Assembly: GCA_024707075.1 (NCBI GenBank)
Contig: JANQAK010000001.1
Span: 828,001 to 892,000 of the forward strand
DNA length: 64,000 nt
Direction of reading: 5' to 3'
Source: Afipia sp.
GTDB taxonomy: Bacteria > Pseudomonadota > Alphaproteobacteria > Rhizobiales > Xanthobacteraceae
The notes under the pieces are model-generated. The model searched no databases. It was not told the DNA's origin and saw only the letters and a list, made by a program, of their open reading frames with translations. The translations under genes and the position numbers were made by a program. Of this stretch, positions 28,085-38,024 are shown piece by piece; positions within the stretch are counted from its first letter, which is position 1; every line of letters starts with the position of its first letter.

Positions 28085-28425
28085 GAGGCCAACTCCGGAA
28101 TGTCGTGCGAGCCATCGGAGCGGGCGCGCAGGTCGAGAATCTTCGTCACGGCGCCGATGTCGAGTTCGCCATACAAATGCGGAAACAACTCACCGCCGCG
28201 CGAGGGTTCCCATTTCAGCGCATCGCCCAGCGCCTCTGCGTCGATAGCGATCAGGAACAGGCCGGTCTGCCCGGCAAAATGCTTCGCCACTGTGCCGGCA
28301 ACCTGGGATGCCGCCGAGAAGTGGATAAACCCGTCACGCCGGTCGTCGGCGCTGCCGCGAAAGACGCCCTGCCGCTCGGCCTCGCGCCAAGCGGACGCGG
28401 GGCAAATCTTGTAGATCGTGGACAC
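28081..28425 (-). CDS. DUF952 domain protein
   Basis: About 114 residues. TIYKICPASAWREAERQGVF, the central DGFIHFSAASQV and the C-terminal FPHLYGELDIGAVTKI fit the DUF952 family, whose role is not established (it resembles small ADP-ribosyl or glutathione-type folds only distantly). I use GTG at 28425, since family members start just before TIYK. An ATG at 28518 would add 31 residues without family similarity. It is translationally coupled to pyrD and conserved beside it in related bacteria, in my recollection. Confidence 0.78.
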   Translation of the reverse strand: MSTIYKICPASAWREAERQGVFRGSADDRRDGFIHFSAASQVAGTVAKHFAGQTGLFLIAIDAEALGDALKWEPSRGGELFPHLYGELDIGAVTKILDLRARSDGSHDIPELAS

Positions 28426-28645
28426 GGCTGGCAGATTCTCGCTTGTTATTGAATTCTTTCGGGATTTTTCAGCGCTTGGCCGAATGCCCGCCCGACCGTA
28501 TCGGCGCGAACCGGTCACTTCAAGGGCGGCATTTGGAATAGCAGCCCGATTGCAGACGCGCGCGATTCGAGGTAATAATTCCTAGATTTCCGATAAAATT
28601 CACTGCCCGGTCCCGTCGGCCGGGCCCTTGATCCGGCCAGCGCCC

Positions 28646-29272
28646 ATGCTCACTCACGATCAAATCTGGAATGCGCTCGATCGCCTCGCCGAACGCGCAG
28701 GACTCTCCGCGTCCGCGCTTGCCAAGCGCGCGGGGCTCGACCCGACAACGTTCAACAAATCGAAACGCATTACGCCGGACGGGCGCGAGCGCTGGCCTTC
28801 AACCGAATCTGTGGCCAAGGCGCTGGCCGCAACCGGCACCACCGTCGATACGTTCGTGCAACTCATCGAGGATACAGCGCGCGCGGTGCAGGCCGTGCCG
28901 CTGCTGGGCTTCGCCGAGGCCGGCTCCGGCGGCTATTTCGACGACGGTGGCTTTCCTGTCGGCAAGGGCTGGGACGAGGTCGGGCTTCCGTCGGTCAACG
29001 ACGAGCACGCCTATGCGCTGGAGATTTCCGGCGATTCGATGAAGCCGGCCTATCGCGACGGCGACGTCATCATCGTCTCGCCCGGATCACCGATCCGGCG
29101 CGGCGACCGCGTCGTCGTCAAGACCAAGGACGGCGAGGTCATGGTCAAGGAACTGAAACGCCGGACCGCGAAAGTCATCGAACTGCAATCGCTCAATCCG
29201 GCGCACAAGGACCGCGTCATCGACGCCAAGAACGTGGAGTGGATCGCCCGCATCGTGTGGGCGAGCCAGTAA
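28646..29272 (+). CDS. S24-family repressor (LexA/CI-like HTH plus peptidase domain)
   Basis: About 208 residues. An N-terminal helix-turn-helix (LSASALAKRAGLDPTTFNKS) precedes a C-terminal S24 self-cleavage domain. The catalytic serine lies in EISGDSMKPAYRDGDVIIVS and the lysine in RVVVKTKDGEVMVKEL. A possible Ala-Gly cleavage site is in FAEAGSGG before the domain, so RecA-stimulated autocleavage is feasible. It is not LexA itself, which has a different winged HTH. No phage genes are nearby, so it is likely a chromosomal stress regulator. The ATG at 28646 is chosen over a TTG at 28628. Confidence 0.87.
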   Translation: MLTHDQIWNALDRLAERAGLSASALAKRAGLDPTTFNKSKRITPDGRERWPSTESVAKALAATGTTVDTFVQLIEDTARAVQAVPLLGFAEAGSGGYFDDGGFPVGKGWDEVGLPSVNDEHAYALEISGDSMKPAYRDGDVIIVSPGSPIRRGDRVVVKTKDGEVMVKELKRRTAKVIELQSLNPAHKDRVIDAKNVEWIARIVWASQ

Positions 29273-29307
29273 GTTATAAATGGCGCGCATTGCGCCGTTT
29301 CAGGTGC

Positions 29308-29395
29308 GTCATTGCCGGGTCCGACCCGGCCATCCATTTTTATCAAGCAGGTTCCAAGACAAATAATGGATACGCGGATCAAGCCCGCGCATGAC
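29308..29395. repeat. Palindromic intergenic repeat, family B (copy 2)
   Basis: GTCATTGCCGGGTCCGACCC opens and GGATCAAGCCCGCGCATGAC closes the element, with inner ATCCAT/ATGGAT. It fills the gap between the convergent S24 repressor and lysS genes. Confidence 0.75.
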
Positions 29396-29405
29396 GTCAT
29401 AATGC

Positions 29406-31050
29406 CTATGAGCCGCTCCGCGCCAGCGCGCCATCGATCATCGCAATTGCATTGGTGATGCCATAGACCGCGACAAACGATCCGAAACGCGGGCCTTTCT
29501 CCTGCCCCAGCAGCACCTGATAGAGCATATTGAACCAGTCGAGCGACACGCCCGGACGGCCATCCTTGCCTTTCTTCACGGGATCGAGGAACGGCTCGCG
29601 GCGGCCGATTTCATAGACCACATTCTGGATGTCTTCGGCGGAAGCATCCAGAGGAAGTTGCGACAGCGCATCGCGCAGATCCTGAAGCGCCGCGCGTTCG
29701 CTCTCGGTCGGCTCGCGGAATTTTTTTCGTCGGCGCGACGAAGTCGCGATAGTAGTTGATGGCGTAGCCGACCATAGCGTCGAGCTTCGGATGCGTCTTC
29801 GGCGTCACACCGGGACGATAGCGGCCGATGAAGCCCCACAGCGTCTCAGCGTTCTCGGCATTCGACGACGACACCAGCGTCAACAGCAACTGGAACGTCA
29901 CAGGCATATCGGCCAGCGGCGGATGGCCCGCATGGATGTGCCAGACCGGATTGCTCAGACGCTGCTTGGCGTCCTGGCGCGGGTAGCCATCGATGAACTG
30001 TTGATAGTCATCGACGTTGCGCGGGATGACGTCGAAATACAGCCGCTTCGCCGCCTTCGGCTCGCGGTACATGAACAGCGACAGCGACTCCGGCGAGGCA
30101 TAGCGCAGCCACTCGTCGATGGTGAGACCGTTGCCCTTCGACTTGGAAATCTTCTGGCCCCTGTCATCCAGAAACAATTCGTAGTTGAAGCCTTCCGGTG
30201 GCGTGCCGCCCAGTGCCGAGCAGATCTTCGCTGACAGCTTCACCGAGTCGATCAGATCCTTGCCGGCCATTTCATAGTCGACGCCAAGCGCAACCCAGCG
30301 CATCGCCCAGTCCGGCTTCCACTGCAACTTGCAATGCCCGCCGGTGACCGGAACGGTGACGCGCTCCTTGGTGTCGGGATCGTCGTAAGAGACAGTGCCC
30401 GCCTTGGCGTCGTGCGCCACGATCGGCACCTGCAACACGACCCCGGTGCGCGGCGAGATCGGCAGGAACGGCGAATAGCTCGCCGCGCGCTCCTCGCGCA
30501 GCGACGGCAGCATGATCGCCATCACTTTCTCAATGTTTTCCAGCACTTTCAGCAGCGTCGCGTCGAAGCGGCCCGACTTGTAATACTGCGTCGAACTGGC
30601 GAACTCGTATTCGAATCCGAAGGTATCGAGGAAGGCGCGCAGCCGCGCGTTGTTGTGCTCGCCGAAACTCGGATGCGTGCCGAACGGATCGCGGACCTGG
30701 GTCAGCGGCTTGCCGAGATCCTGTTCCAGCATCTCCTTGTTGGGCACGTTGTCCGGCACCTTGCGCAGGCCATCCATGTCGTCGGAGAACGCCAGCAACC
30801 GCGTCTTGATCTTGTCCTCGGTGAGCACACGAAACGCATGGCGCACCATCGTGGTGCGCGCGACTTCGCCGAAGGTGCCGATGTGCGGCAGGCCCGACGG
30901 ACCGTAGCCAGTCTCGAACAGCACTTCGTCCTTGGGCTTTTTCTTCAACCGCGCCACAATCTGTTTCGCCTGCTCGAACGGCCAGGCGTTGGATTGTTCG
31001 GCAAGAGCGCGCAGGTCGCTCGCGGTTGCAGGCATTTCACTCGACATCAA
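29406..31050 (-). CDS. lysS: Lysyl-tRNA synthetase, class I, frameshifted
   Basis: About 547 residues when repaired. This is the class I (archaeal-type) LysRS, common in alphaproteobacteria in place of class II. The HIGH-like motif is [11 protein letters not shown] and the KMSKS motif is KISKSKGNG. The Rossmann domain continues with [17 protein letters not shown]. The frame is lost at a run of seven A on the coding strand (plus-strand T run 29721-29727). With six, the C-terminus reads on as [14 protein letters not shown] and ends DGALARSGS at 29406. It charges tRNA-Lys and should be essential if no second lysS exists, so a sequencing error is the likely cause. Confidence 0.9.
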
Positions 31051-31072
31051 GGATCTCCGCGCAAAGGCACAT

Positions 31073-31723
31073 TCAGGCCGGCTGATGGCGCGCGAGCCGC
31101 CAGCCGATCACCACAAGACAACCGCCGAGCGCAGCGCAGACGATCAGCAATCCGGCTGTATTAGCCGCAACGCCTGCATAACCCAAGGTCTTGGCGTCGA
31201 TAAAGGGGTACGGATAGAAGCCGGACATCTTTCCGCGCACCAGCACGAAGCCGAGATAGAACAGCGGATAGATCAGCCACAGCAGCGGATCGTACCAGCG
31301 CAGCCCCGACTTGCGGACACAAGTCAGCCAGAACACCAGATAACCCGCCGGCATCAGATAATGCAGCGTCACGTCCGCGATCCATTGCGCGCCCTGGGGC
31401 ATCCAGAGATGGCGCAGCAAGGCGAGATAGACCAGACCGACCATGGCGATGTAGACCGCCACCGCCGAACGCACGAAGGGATGAACCAGCCATTCATCTG
31501 GACTGCTCTTGATGGAGAAGGCCGTCAGCACCAGCGCCACGAGGATGTTGGACTGAATGGTGAAGTAGGAGAAGAAGCGGATCGTGCCCTCCACCTGCGA
31601 CAATCCCATCACGCCAGCGGCCCGCATCGACAGACAATACTGAAGCACGAGCGTCGCCCAGCCGACGAGCGCGAGAAGCGCCGCGGCGGTTCGCTTGAAT
31701 TTCGCCGTTCGCGTGACCGTCAT
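31073..31723 (-). CDS. Pr6Pr-family membrane protein
   Basis: A 216-residue protein with six predicted transmembrane helices, matching the Pr6Pr (FAR-17a/AIG1-like) family. Signature stretches are [16 protein letters not shown] near the second helix, [14 protein letters not shown], and the C-terminal [17 protein letters not shown]. Its function in bacteria is unknown; eukaryotic relatives are androgen-induced serine hydrolases. The conserved histidine LHYLMP and threonine TIQSN positions are present. It lies 22 bases beyond the lysS start on the same strand and 22 bases below the next binding-protein gene, so they may share a transcript. Confidence 0.8.
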   Translation of the reverse strand: MTVTRTAKFKRTAAALLALVGWATLVLQYCLSMRAAGVMGLSQVEGTIRFFSYFTIQSNILVALVLTAFSIKSSPDEWLVHPFVRSAVAVYIAMVGLVYLALLRHLWMPQGAQWIADVTLHYLMPAGYLVFWLTCVRKSGLRWYDPLLWLIYPLFYLGFVLVRGKMSGFYPYPFIDAKTLGYAGVAANTAGLLIVCAALGGCLVVIGWRLARHQPA

Positions 31724-31745
31724 GTGCCTGACCGCAAACTACAAG

Positions 31746-32699
31746 CTAGAAGGGACTGACCGAAAAATAGCGCAGCCACAAATCGGTGTAGCGGCCTTTT
31801 TCCCAGAGCCGGAACATCGCCCAGTTCAGCGCCTGCCGCAGCAGGTCGTTGCCGCGCTTCACGCCGATGCCGACGCCTTCGCCGAAATACCGGCTCTCGG
31901 TAAAGGGACCACCGCTGAACGCGCAGCAATCGGCGGAATCGGTACCGTTGATCCAGAACGCCAGCGAAATCGCATCGCCGAAAATGAAATCAACTTCGCC
32001 CCGGCGGAGCGCAAGGCGAAGCGCATCGTCATTGGGGAAGCTGACCAGTTGCGCGTCGGTGAACAGCGTCTTCAGATAAGCCTCGTGGGATGAGCCGGCG
32101 ATGGCGCCGACCTTCTTGCCCTCGAGATATTCCGGACGAACCTCCGCCATCACCGCGTCGCGCCGCGACACGAACCGCGCCGGCGCGCGGTAATACGGAT
32201 CGCTGAAATCGAGCTTTGCGCGAAGCTGCGGCGTGACGGCCAGTGAGGCGATGATCGCGTCGCCGCGGTTGCCGTTGATCGCATCCACCAGCGTCTCGAA
32301 CCGGCGCATCTGGATGGTGCACGCGACCTTGATTTCCTCGCAGATCATCCGGGCGAGATCGACATTGAAGCCGGCCGGATTGCCGTCGGGGCCGGTGAAA
32401 TTGAACGGCGGGTAATCCGTCTCGGTCAGAAACCGGATCACCGTCAAACGCGCCAGATCGGGCCGGTCGGGGCGCCGCCGCGGATCCCAGAAGCCCGGCA
32501 CCGCCTGCGGCGCGGCAGGCTGCGGAATGACGGCCGGCGACGGAGCTGGTTGCGGCGTCGCCGCCGGTGCGCCTTGTGCCCAGGCCAGGGACATCGGGAA
32601 CGCAGCCCACATCGCGGCAAGCCAAAAAACCGATACAACGGTTGCAATGGCCGCGTCGCGCAATCGGATATTGAAGGAAAATGCCATCTGTGGTTGCAT
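31746..32699 (-). CDS. Family 3 periplasmic amino-acid binding protein
   Basis: A 317-residue exported protein. After the signal peptide (cleavage near SLAWAQG) comes a Pro/Ala-rich linker, then an SBP_bac_3 domain. The ligand motif TETDYPPFNFTGPDGNPAGF is followed by VDLARMICEEI, SLAVTPQLRAKLDFSDPYY and the hinge GVGIGVKRGNDLLRQALN. Such proteins feed polar amino-acid ABC importers, but no permease or ATPase gene is adjacent. The two-cysteine stretch SADCCAFSGG is unusual for this fold. It may act as an orphan receptor. Substrate unknown. Confidence 0.86.
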   Translation of the reverse strand: MQPQMAFSFNIRLRDAAIATVVSVFWLAAMWAAFPMSLAWAQGAPAATPQPAPSPAVIPQPAAPQAVPGFWDPRRRPDRPDLARLTVIRFLTETDYPPFNFTGPDGNPAGFNVDLARMICEEIKVACTIQMRRFETLVDAINGNRGDAIIASLAVTPQLRAKLDFSDPYYRAPARFVSRRDAVMAEVRPEYLEGKKVGAIAGSSHEAYLKTLFTDAQLVSFPNDDALRLALRRGEVDFIFGDAISLAFWINGTDSADCCAFSGGPFTESRYFGEGVGIGVKRGNDLLRQALNWAMFRLWEKGRYTDLWLRYFSVSPF

Positions 32700-32782
32700 C
32701 GGCTGGGGGGTCCGCGTGTCGGGTCTTATAGACCATCCGCGGGCGGATTCGAGTGCCGTTTGTAGCGTGGGGTGGCGGTCAA

Positions 32783-34833
32783 ATGACCGTGGCTGGGCGG
32801 GCGAACGAGTCAGACGGAAGCGCCGGACCGCAGCGTTTTGCGGGTCTGGCGACGTCTGCGCGAAACCTCACCTCGGCCCTTGCGGGCTTTCTCGGATTCC
32901 CGCGGTCGCAAAACGACAACCGGCCCCGGCATCGCGAGCCCGGCCCCGCCGTGGAACTTGATTGCCTGCGCGACGTGCTCGCTCCCTCGGTGCTGGCGGC
33001 GGCGGAACAACGCAGCGACGAAGTCGGCGTCGGAGCCGATCAGGTTCTGATCCAGTGGGGCGTGATCGGCGAAGACGCATATCTCGATCGTCTCTGCGCT
33101 GACAGCGGTTTGGAGATCGAGGCCCTGGCCGGCATCAGCCGCGCCGATTGCCTGCTGCCTGACGACCAGGTTCATGTGATCGCGCGCCATGGAATACTGC
33201 CAATCCGGGGACAGCGCGGTCTTATTCTTGTATCGGCTCCACGCGGATACACCGTGCGCCGGACCTTAAGGCGGATCGCGCAGTCTCCATCCTTACGCGA
33301 ACGACTGCGACTCACATCCTCCCGACATCTCGCTGAATTCCTCGAAGTTCAATCCGGCGACGCGCTGGCGCACGTCGCCGCCGATAGCCTCGCCGCACGT
33401 TTTCCCGATCTGTCCGCTGCGCCGATGCGGGTTTCGCGTGGCCGCCTGATGTCGGCCGCGCGCTATTTCGCTCGGCTCGCAGCTCCGGTCGCGCTGCTGA
33501 CACTGGCACCGCTAACCGTCATCGACATGTGCAGCGTCATTCTCGCGATCTGGTTTCTGCTGTTCACCAGCCTGCGGCTCGCGGGATGCTTTTCGCCCCG
33601 CAAACGGCGGCCACGGCCGCCCCGGCTGCATGACAGTCAGCTTCCCATCTATACGGTGATCGCGGCGCTCTATCGCGAAGCGGCTTCCGTCGCGCCGCTG
33701 ATGCGGTACATCGACGAACTCGACTACCCCCGCGAGAAACTCGACATCAAGCTCGTCATCGAACTGGACGATCTCGGCACCCGCGCGGCTATCGCAAGGC
33801 TAGGGCTGATGCCGCACGTCCAGGTCATCGTCGCGCCCGATGCCGGGCCGCGCACCAAGCCCAAGGCCCTCAACTGCGCGCTGACCTTCGCGCGTGGCAC
33901 CTTCATCACGGTGTTCGACGCCGAGGACCGGCCCGAGCCCGGCCAGTTGCGCGCGGCGCTCGACGTCTTCCGCACCCACGATCCGGACGTCGTCTGCGCG
34001 CAGGCGAGCCTTTGCATCGACAACACTGCCGACGGCTGGCTGCCGCGCATGTTCACGGCGGAATATGCCGGGCAGTTCGACGTCTTCCTGCAAGGCTTTT
34101 CCAATTTCGAGATGCCGTTGCCGCTGGGCGGATCGTCCAATCATTTTCGCACCAGCGTGCTTCGCGAGGTCGGCGGCTGGGACCCGTACAATGTCACGGA
34201 GGATGCCGATCTTGGATTCCGGCTCGCGCGTTTCAGGTATCGCTGCGTGATGTTTCCCTCGACGACCTTTGAGGAGGCCCCGGCGCGGTTCGGAGCGTGG
34301 CTGCGGCAGCGTTCGCGCTGGATGAAAGGGTGGATGCAAACCTGGAGCGTCCACATGCGTTCGCCGCGGCAACTCTGGCGCGATGCCGGGGCCGGCGGCT
34401 TTTTTTTACCCTCAACATCATCGTCGGCGGAAACGTCCTGACCGCGCTGGCGCATCCGTTGCTACTCGGCGAGATTCTGGCGCGGGGCGTGCTCAGCGCG
34501 TTCGACAGCAACGTGTCACCGTTCTTCTCAAAGCCGTTTATCGAGCTCTATCTGGCGACGATCGCCGCAGGTTATCTCACCACTGTCGTGATCGGATTGA
34601 TCGGGCTGGCCAGGCGAGGCCTGCTGCATGAAGCGTGGGTTCTGGTGCTGACGCCAGTCTACTGGCTATGTCTGTCGATCGCCGCGTGGCGAGCACTCTA
34701 TCAATTGCTTACCGAGCCCTATCACTGGGAGAAGACCGAACACGGTCTTGCGCGAACGTCGCGCATGACGTCACGGCGTCCCCGGCCGGACCGGTCGCGC
34801 GGCGCGAAGAGCGGGATCAGAGATAACGCTTGA
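32783..34833 (+). CDS. Cellulose-synthase-like family 2 glycosyltransferase, frameshifted
   Basis: About 683 residues if repaired. Residues 60-190 form a regulatory domain like that of type II secretion ATPases (WGVIGEDAYLDRLCADSG). Two hydrophobic helices follow, then the GT-2 domain: VIELDDLGTR, DxD in VFDAEDRPEPGQ, the acceptor acid in NVTEDADLGFRLA, and QRSRWMKGW (the processive QxxRW motif). C-terminal membrane helices lie after the break at an eight-T run (34400-34407); nine T, or six, would join the halves (GGFF to TLNIIVGGNVL). Probably an inner-membrane polysaccharide synthase. The start is uncertain (32753 GTG also possible). Confidence 0.82.
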
Positions 34834-35407
34834 GATCGGCGGCGGCTTCTTCGGGCTTTCGCTTTAAATCAAACGGACGCACGAAGGTGCCTTTGCGATC
34901 CATCAGATAGATCAACGCGGTGTGATCCATCGTGTAGTCGCCGTCTTTCAGCGGAATTTTCTTGGCATAGACGCGGTAGGCCTTGATCACGCGCTCGACC
35001 TCTTCCGGGCTTCCGGTGAGGCCCTTAAGATTCGGATCGAAACTCGAAATATATTCCTTCATCGCGGCAGGCGTGTCGCGCTCCGGGTCGACCGACACGA
35101 AATACGCATTCACCTTGCTCGCATCCGGACCCATGGCGCGCAGCACTTCCGAGATTTCAAACAGCGACGTCGGACAAACATCGGGACAGTGGGTGAAACC
35201 GAAGAAAATGAGAGTCGGACGGCCAATCAGGCTTTTTTCGGTGACCGTCTGCCCGGCCTGGTCGGTCAGCCGAAACGGCCCGCCGATTGCGGCCGGCGCA
35301 GTGACGCTGCCAAAGCCGCCCAGCAGCCACAGTGTCACCAGCAACCCGATCGCGAGACTGCCCGCAAACGCCGCGATGATCACGAGCGGCCGTGTGGTCT
35401 TTTCCAT
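34817..35407 (-). CDS. SCO1/SenC-family copper chaperone
   Basis: A 196-residue protein with one N-terminal membrane helix (residues 8-30) and a periplasmic thioredoxin-like domain. The copper ligands are the two cysteines of FTHCPDVCPTS and the histidine of YTMDHTALIYLMD. It delivers copper to the CuA centre of cytochrome c oxidase or acts in redox control of that site. Length and all three ligands are typical. The stop overlaps the 3' end of the convergent glycosyltransferase gene by 17 bases. No oxidase genes are in the window. Confidence 0.93.
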   Translation of the reverse strand: MEKTTRPLVIIAAFAGSLAIGLLVTLWLLGGFGSVTAPAAIGGPFRLTDQAGQTVTEKSLIGRPTLIFFGFTHCPDVCPTSLFEISEVLRAMGPDASKVNAYFVSVDPERDTPAAMKEYISSFDPNLKGLTGSPEEVERVIKAYRVYAKKIPLKDGDYTMDHTALIYLMDRKGTFVRPFDLKRKPEEAAADLKRYL

Positions 35408-35577
35408 CGCAATCCGATCCTTGATCGTTGGTGTCGCGGGTGTGCGGCGGAAAAGCCAGCGGCTTCATCCTTGGCAAGCATGAGATAGAGCGGGACGCCC
35501 ATGCGGGCAAGCACGGCACGCCCATGCAGGATCACATGACAGCGAGCAAAATTAAGAGAAGCTGGGCCGGTCGAATT

Positions 35578-36052
35578 TTACCGGTGTGCCGACGGGGTGT
35601 GGGCGGAGGCCTGCGCGTCCATGTAGCAGGGGCGATACATATTTGCCAGTTCACGTCCGCGCAGGAAGATCATGCGCTGTTTCAGGCCGCCACGGCGTGA
35701 AATCCAGCTCCGGATCGACGTCGGATACATCTCGTACAGCATCCGCGTCGCTTCCAGATTCGTCACCGGCCGGCCGGTGGCTCCGAAATCCCATGCGGCA
35801 TGAAATCCGAGACTGGCGCGCGAGGTCACGCAGATCTTGTCGTGGGGAACGGCGCCGAGCACGATAGTGCAGGCCGATGCGCACAGGCCGTCGATCATGA
35901 CGGTCTCGCCGGCCCCCCTTGAGGCCCTGATACTTGTCCACATAGGTGCCGATGCGGCCGCCCCGATCCTCGGAAATCCTGACAACGGCGTGGCTTGCGC
36001 CCATTCCGCCAAGGAAAAACACCGCCGCGAGAATCCCCGTCACAATCTTCAT
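35578..36052 (-). CDS. Exported ClpP-like (COG3904-type) protein, frameshifted
   Basis: About 157 residues after repair. A signal peptide (MKIVTGILAAVFFLGG) is followed by VVRISEDRGGRIGTYVDKYQ. The frame is then lost at a run of six C (35913-35918; five restore it), continuing as GETVMIDGLCASACTIVLG, SRASLGFHAAWDF and ATRMLYEMYPTSIRSW. The GLCASACT box with a following histidine resembles serine-protease-like periplasmic proteins of the ClpP/crotonase fold that are frequent in Bradyrhizobium. Whether it is a working protease is not known. Monocistronic, between a Sco gene and an FAD dehydrogenase gene of opposite strand. Confidence 0.72.
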
Positions 36053-36326
36053 TGCCGGCCCCGTCGCCCCCTGCCTGTGGATCGTCGGGGCGCAGTCAGC
36101 GTGTTGCGACTCAGTGATTTTGTCCAGATCGGCCAACAGCATGAAGATGGATTCTGCCGCAGTGTTGCTGGCTTGCTGCACCTGCTCGGCGCGATCCCGA
36201 TTTAGAACATGGCGGCATGGTCCATTGAACGACCTAAGGTGCACGAGGCGAGCATCGGCCCGCAATTTTCGTTGACCGCACTCCGCGCACCGCGTTTCAA
36301 TCCGGGAACTGGGGGAGAAACAAAAA

Positions 36327-37985
36327 ATGGCGAACGATGCGGACGTAATTATCGTCGGCGCTGGACTGGCGGGTCTCGTGGCAGCCACCGAACTGGCCGA
36401 TGCAGGCAAACGCGTGATCGTCGTCGATCAGGAAGGCGAGCAGAACCTCGGCGGGCAGGCCTTCTGGTCGCTCGGCGGACTGTTTCTGGTGGATTCGCCC
36501 GAGCAGCGGCGGCTGGGCATCAAGGATTCTTACGATCTGGCGTTGCAGGACTGGCTGGGGACCGCAGGTTTCGACCGCGATGAGGACCACTGGCCGCAAA
36601 AATGGGCCGAAGCCTATGTCGCATTCGCCGCCGGCGAGAAACGCGACTGGCTACGGGCGATGGGACACCGGATCTTCCCCGTGGTGGGCTGGGCCGAGCG
36701 CGGCGGCTACGACGCCATGGGTCACGGCAATTCCGTACCGAGATTCCATATCACCTGGGGCACCGGCCCCGGCATTGTGGAGCCGTTCGAGCGGCGCGCC
36801 CGCGACCATGCCAAGACCGGACGTATCGCGTTCAAGTTCCGCCACCGCGTCGATGCGCTCGACATGGCGGGCGGGGCCGCGACCGGCGTGCGCGGAAAAA
36901 TTCTCGAACCGTCATCCGAATCGCGTGGCATGAAAACCTCGCGCGTCGAGACCGGCGACTTCGCCCTCAAGGCACAGGCCGTGATCGTCGCCTCCGGCGG
37001 CATCGGCGGCAATCATGACCTGGTTCGCGAGAACTGGCCGAAACGGCTCGGCACGCCGCCGAAGCACATGGTGAGCGGCGTGCCCGCCCATGTCGATGGC
37101 CGCATGATCGGCATTACCGAAGCCGCGGGCGCACGCCTCATCAATCGCGACCGTATGTGGCACTATGTCGAAGGCGTTCACAACTGGAGCCCGATCTGGC
37201 CCGGCCACGGCATTCGTATTTTGCCGGGACCATCATCGATGTGGTTCGATGCCACCGGCAAGCGGCTGCCCTCGCCGCTCTATCCCGGCTACGACACGCT
37301 CGGCCAGCTCGAATACATCATAAAGACGGGCCACGAGTACTCGTGGTTCATCCTGACGCAAGCCATCATCAAGAAGGAATTCGCACTGTCTGGCTCGGAG
37401 CAAAATCCGGACCTCACCGGCAAGAGCTGGCGCATGACCCTCCGCCGCGCCTTCAACAAGGGAGCGCCCGATCCGGTCGAGGCTTTCAAGGCGAAAGGCG
37501 CCGATTTCATCGTGCGCGACAACCTCGATGAGCTCGTCGCGGCCATGAACAAGCTCGGCAGCGCGAACCTACTCGACGTCGCCTCGATCCGGCAACAGAT
37601 CGAAGCGCGCGACCGCGAGATCGACAACCCTTACGTCAAGGATACCCAGGTCATGGGCATCCACAATGCCCGCCGCTATATCGGCGACAAGCTGATCCGT
37701 ACCGCCAGGCCGCACAAGATCCTCGATCCCGCCTACGGGCCGCTGATCGCGGTGAAGCTCAACATCCTGACGCGCAAGACACTCGGCGGCTTCGAGACCG
37801 ATCTTGACTCGCGCGTGTTCGGCAATGACGGCCAGATCATTCCCGGCCTCTATGCCGCCGGCGAAGCCGCCGGATTCGGTGGCGGCGGGGTGCACGGCTA
37901 TCGTGCGCTGGAGGGAACGTTCCTCGGCGGCTGCCTGTTCTCGGGACGCAACGCCGGCCGCGCAGCAGCAAAGGCGGTGTTGTAG
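36327..37985 (+). CDS. FAD-binding dehydrogenase (3-ketosteroid dehydrogenase-like)
   Basis: A 552-residue flavoprotein. The N-terminal dinucleotide motif is DVIIVGAGLAGLVAATELA followed by VVDQEGEQNLGGQAFWSLGG. The FAD-binding C-terminus reads GLYAAGEAAGFGGGGVHGYR. It belongs to the FAD-dependent oxidoreductase 2 group, near fumarate reductase flavoprotein subunits and 3-ketosteroid dehydrogenases. Homologues are commonly annotated only as FAD-binding dehydrogenase. It has no membrane anchor or signal peptide, so it is probably soluble in the cytoplasm. The 274 bases upstream show no other gene. Substrate unknown. Confidence 0.88.
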   Translation: MANDADVIIVGAGLAGLVAATELADAGKRVIVVDQEGEQNLGGQAFWSLGGLFLVDSPEQRRLGIKDSYDLALQDWLGTAGFDRDEDHWPQKWAEAYVAFAAGEKRDWLRAMGHRIFPVVGWAERGGYDAMGHGNSVPRFHITWGTGPGIVEPFERRARDHAKTGRIAFKFRHRVDALDMAGGAATGVRGKILEPSSESRGMKTSRVETGDFALKAQAVIVASGGIGGNHDLVRENWPKRLGTPPKHMVSGVPAHVDGRMIGITEAAGARLINRDRMWHYVEGVHNWSPIWPGHGIRILPGPSSMWFDATGKRLPSPLYPGYDTLGQLEYIIKTGHEYSWFILTQAIIKKEFALSGSEQNPDLTGKSWRMTLRRAFNKGAPDPVEAFKAKGADFIVRDNLDELVAAMNKLGSANLLDVASIRQQIEARDREIDNPYVKDTQVMGIHNARRYIGDKLIRTARPHKILDPAYGPLIAVKLNILTRKTLGGFETDLDSRVFGNDGQIIPGLYAAGEAAGFGGGGVHGYRALEGTFLGGCLFSGRNAGRAAAKAVL

Positions 37986-38024
37986 CGCACCGCCACGTCG
38001 GCAAAAACCTTCAAGCCGCGCGCG

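Noticed and set aside
28646-29272. S24 repressor as evidence of a prophage
   Set aside because: No integrase, structural, lysis or attachment-site features within the window; neighbours are housekeeping genes.
34400-34407. Programmed ribosomal slippage on eight T in the glycosyltransferase
   Set aside because: Other genes here have similar single-run errors, so assembly error is simpler; no stimulatory structure was seen.
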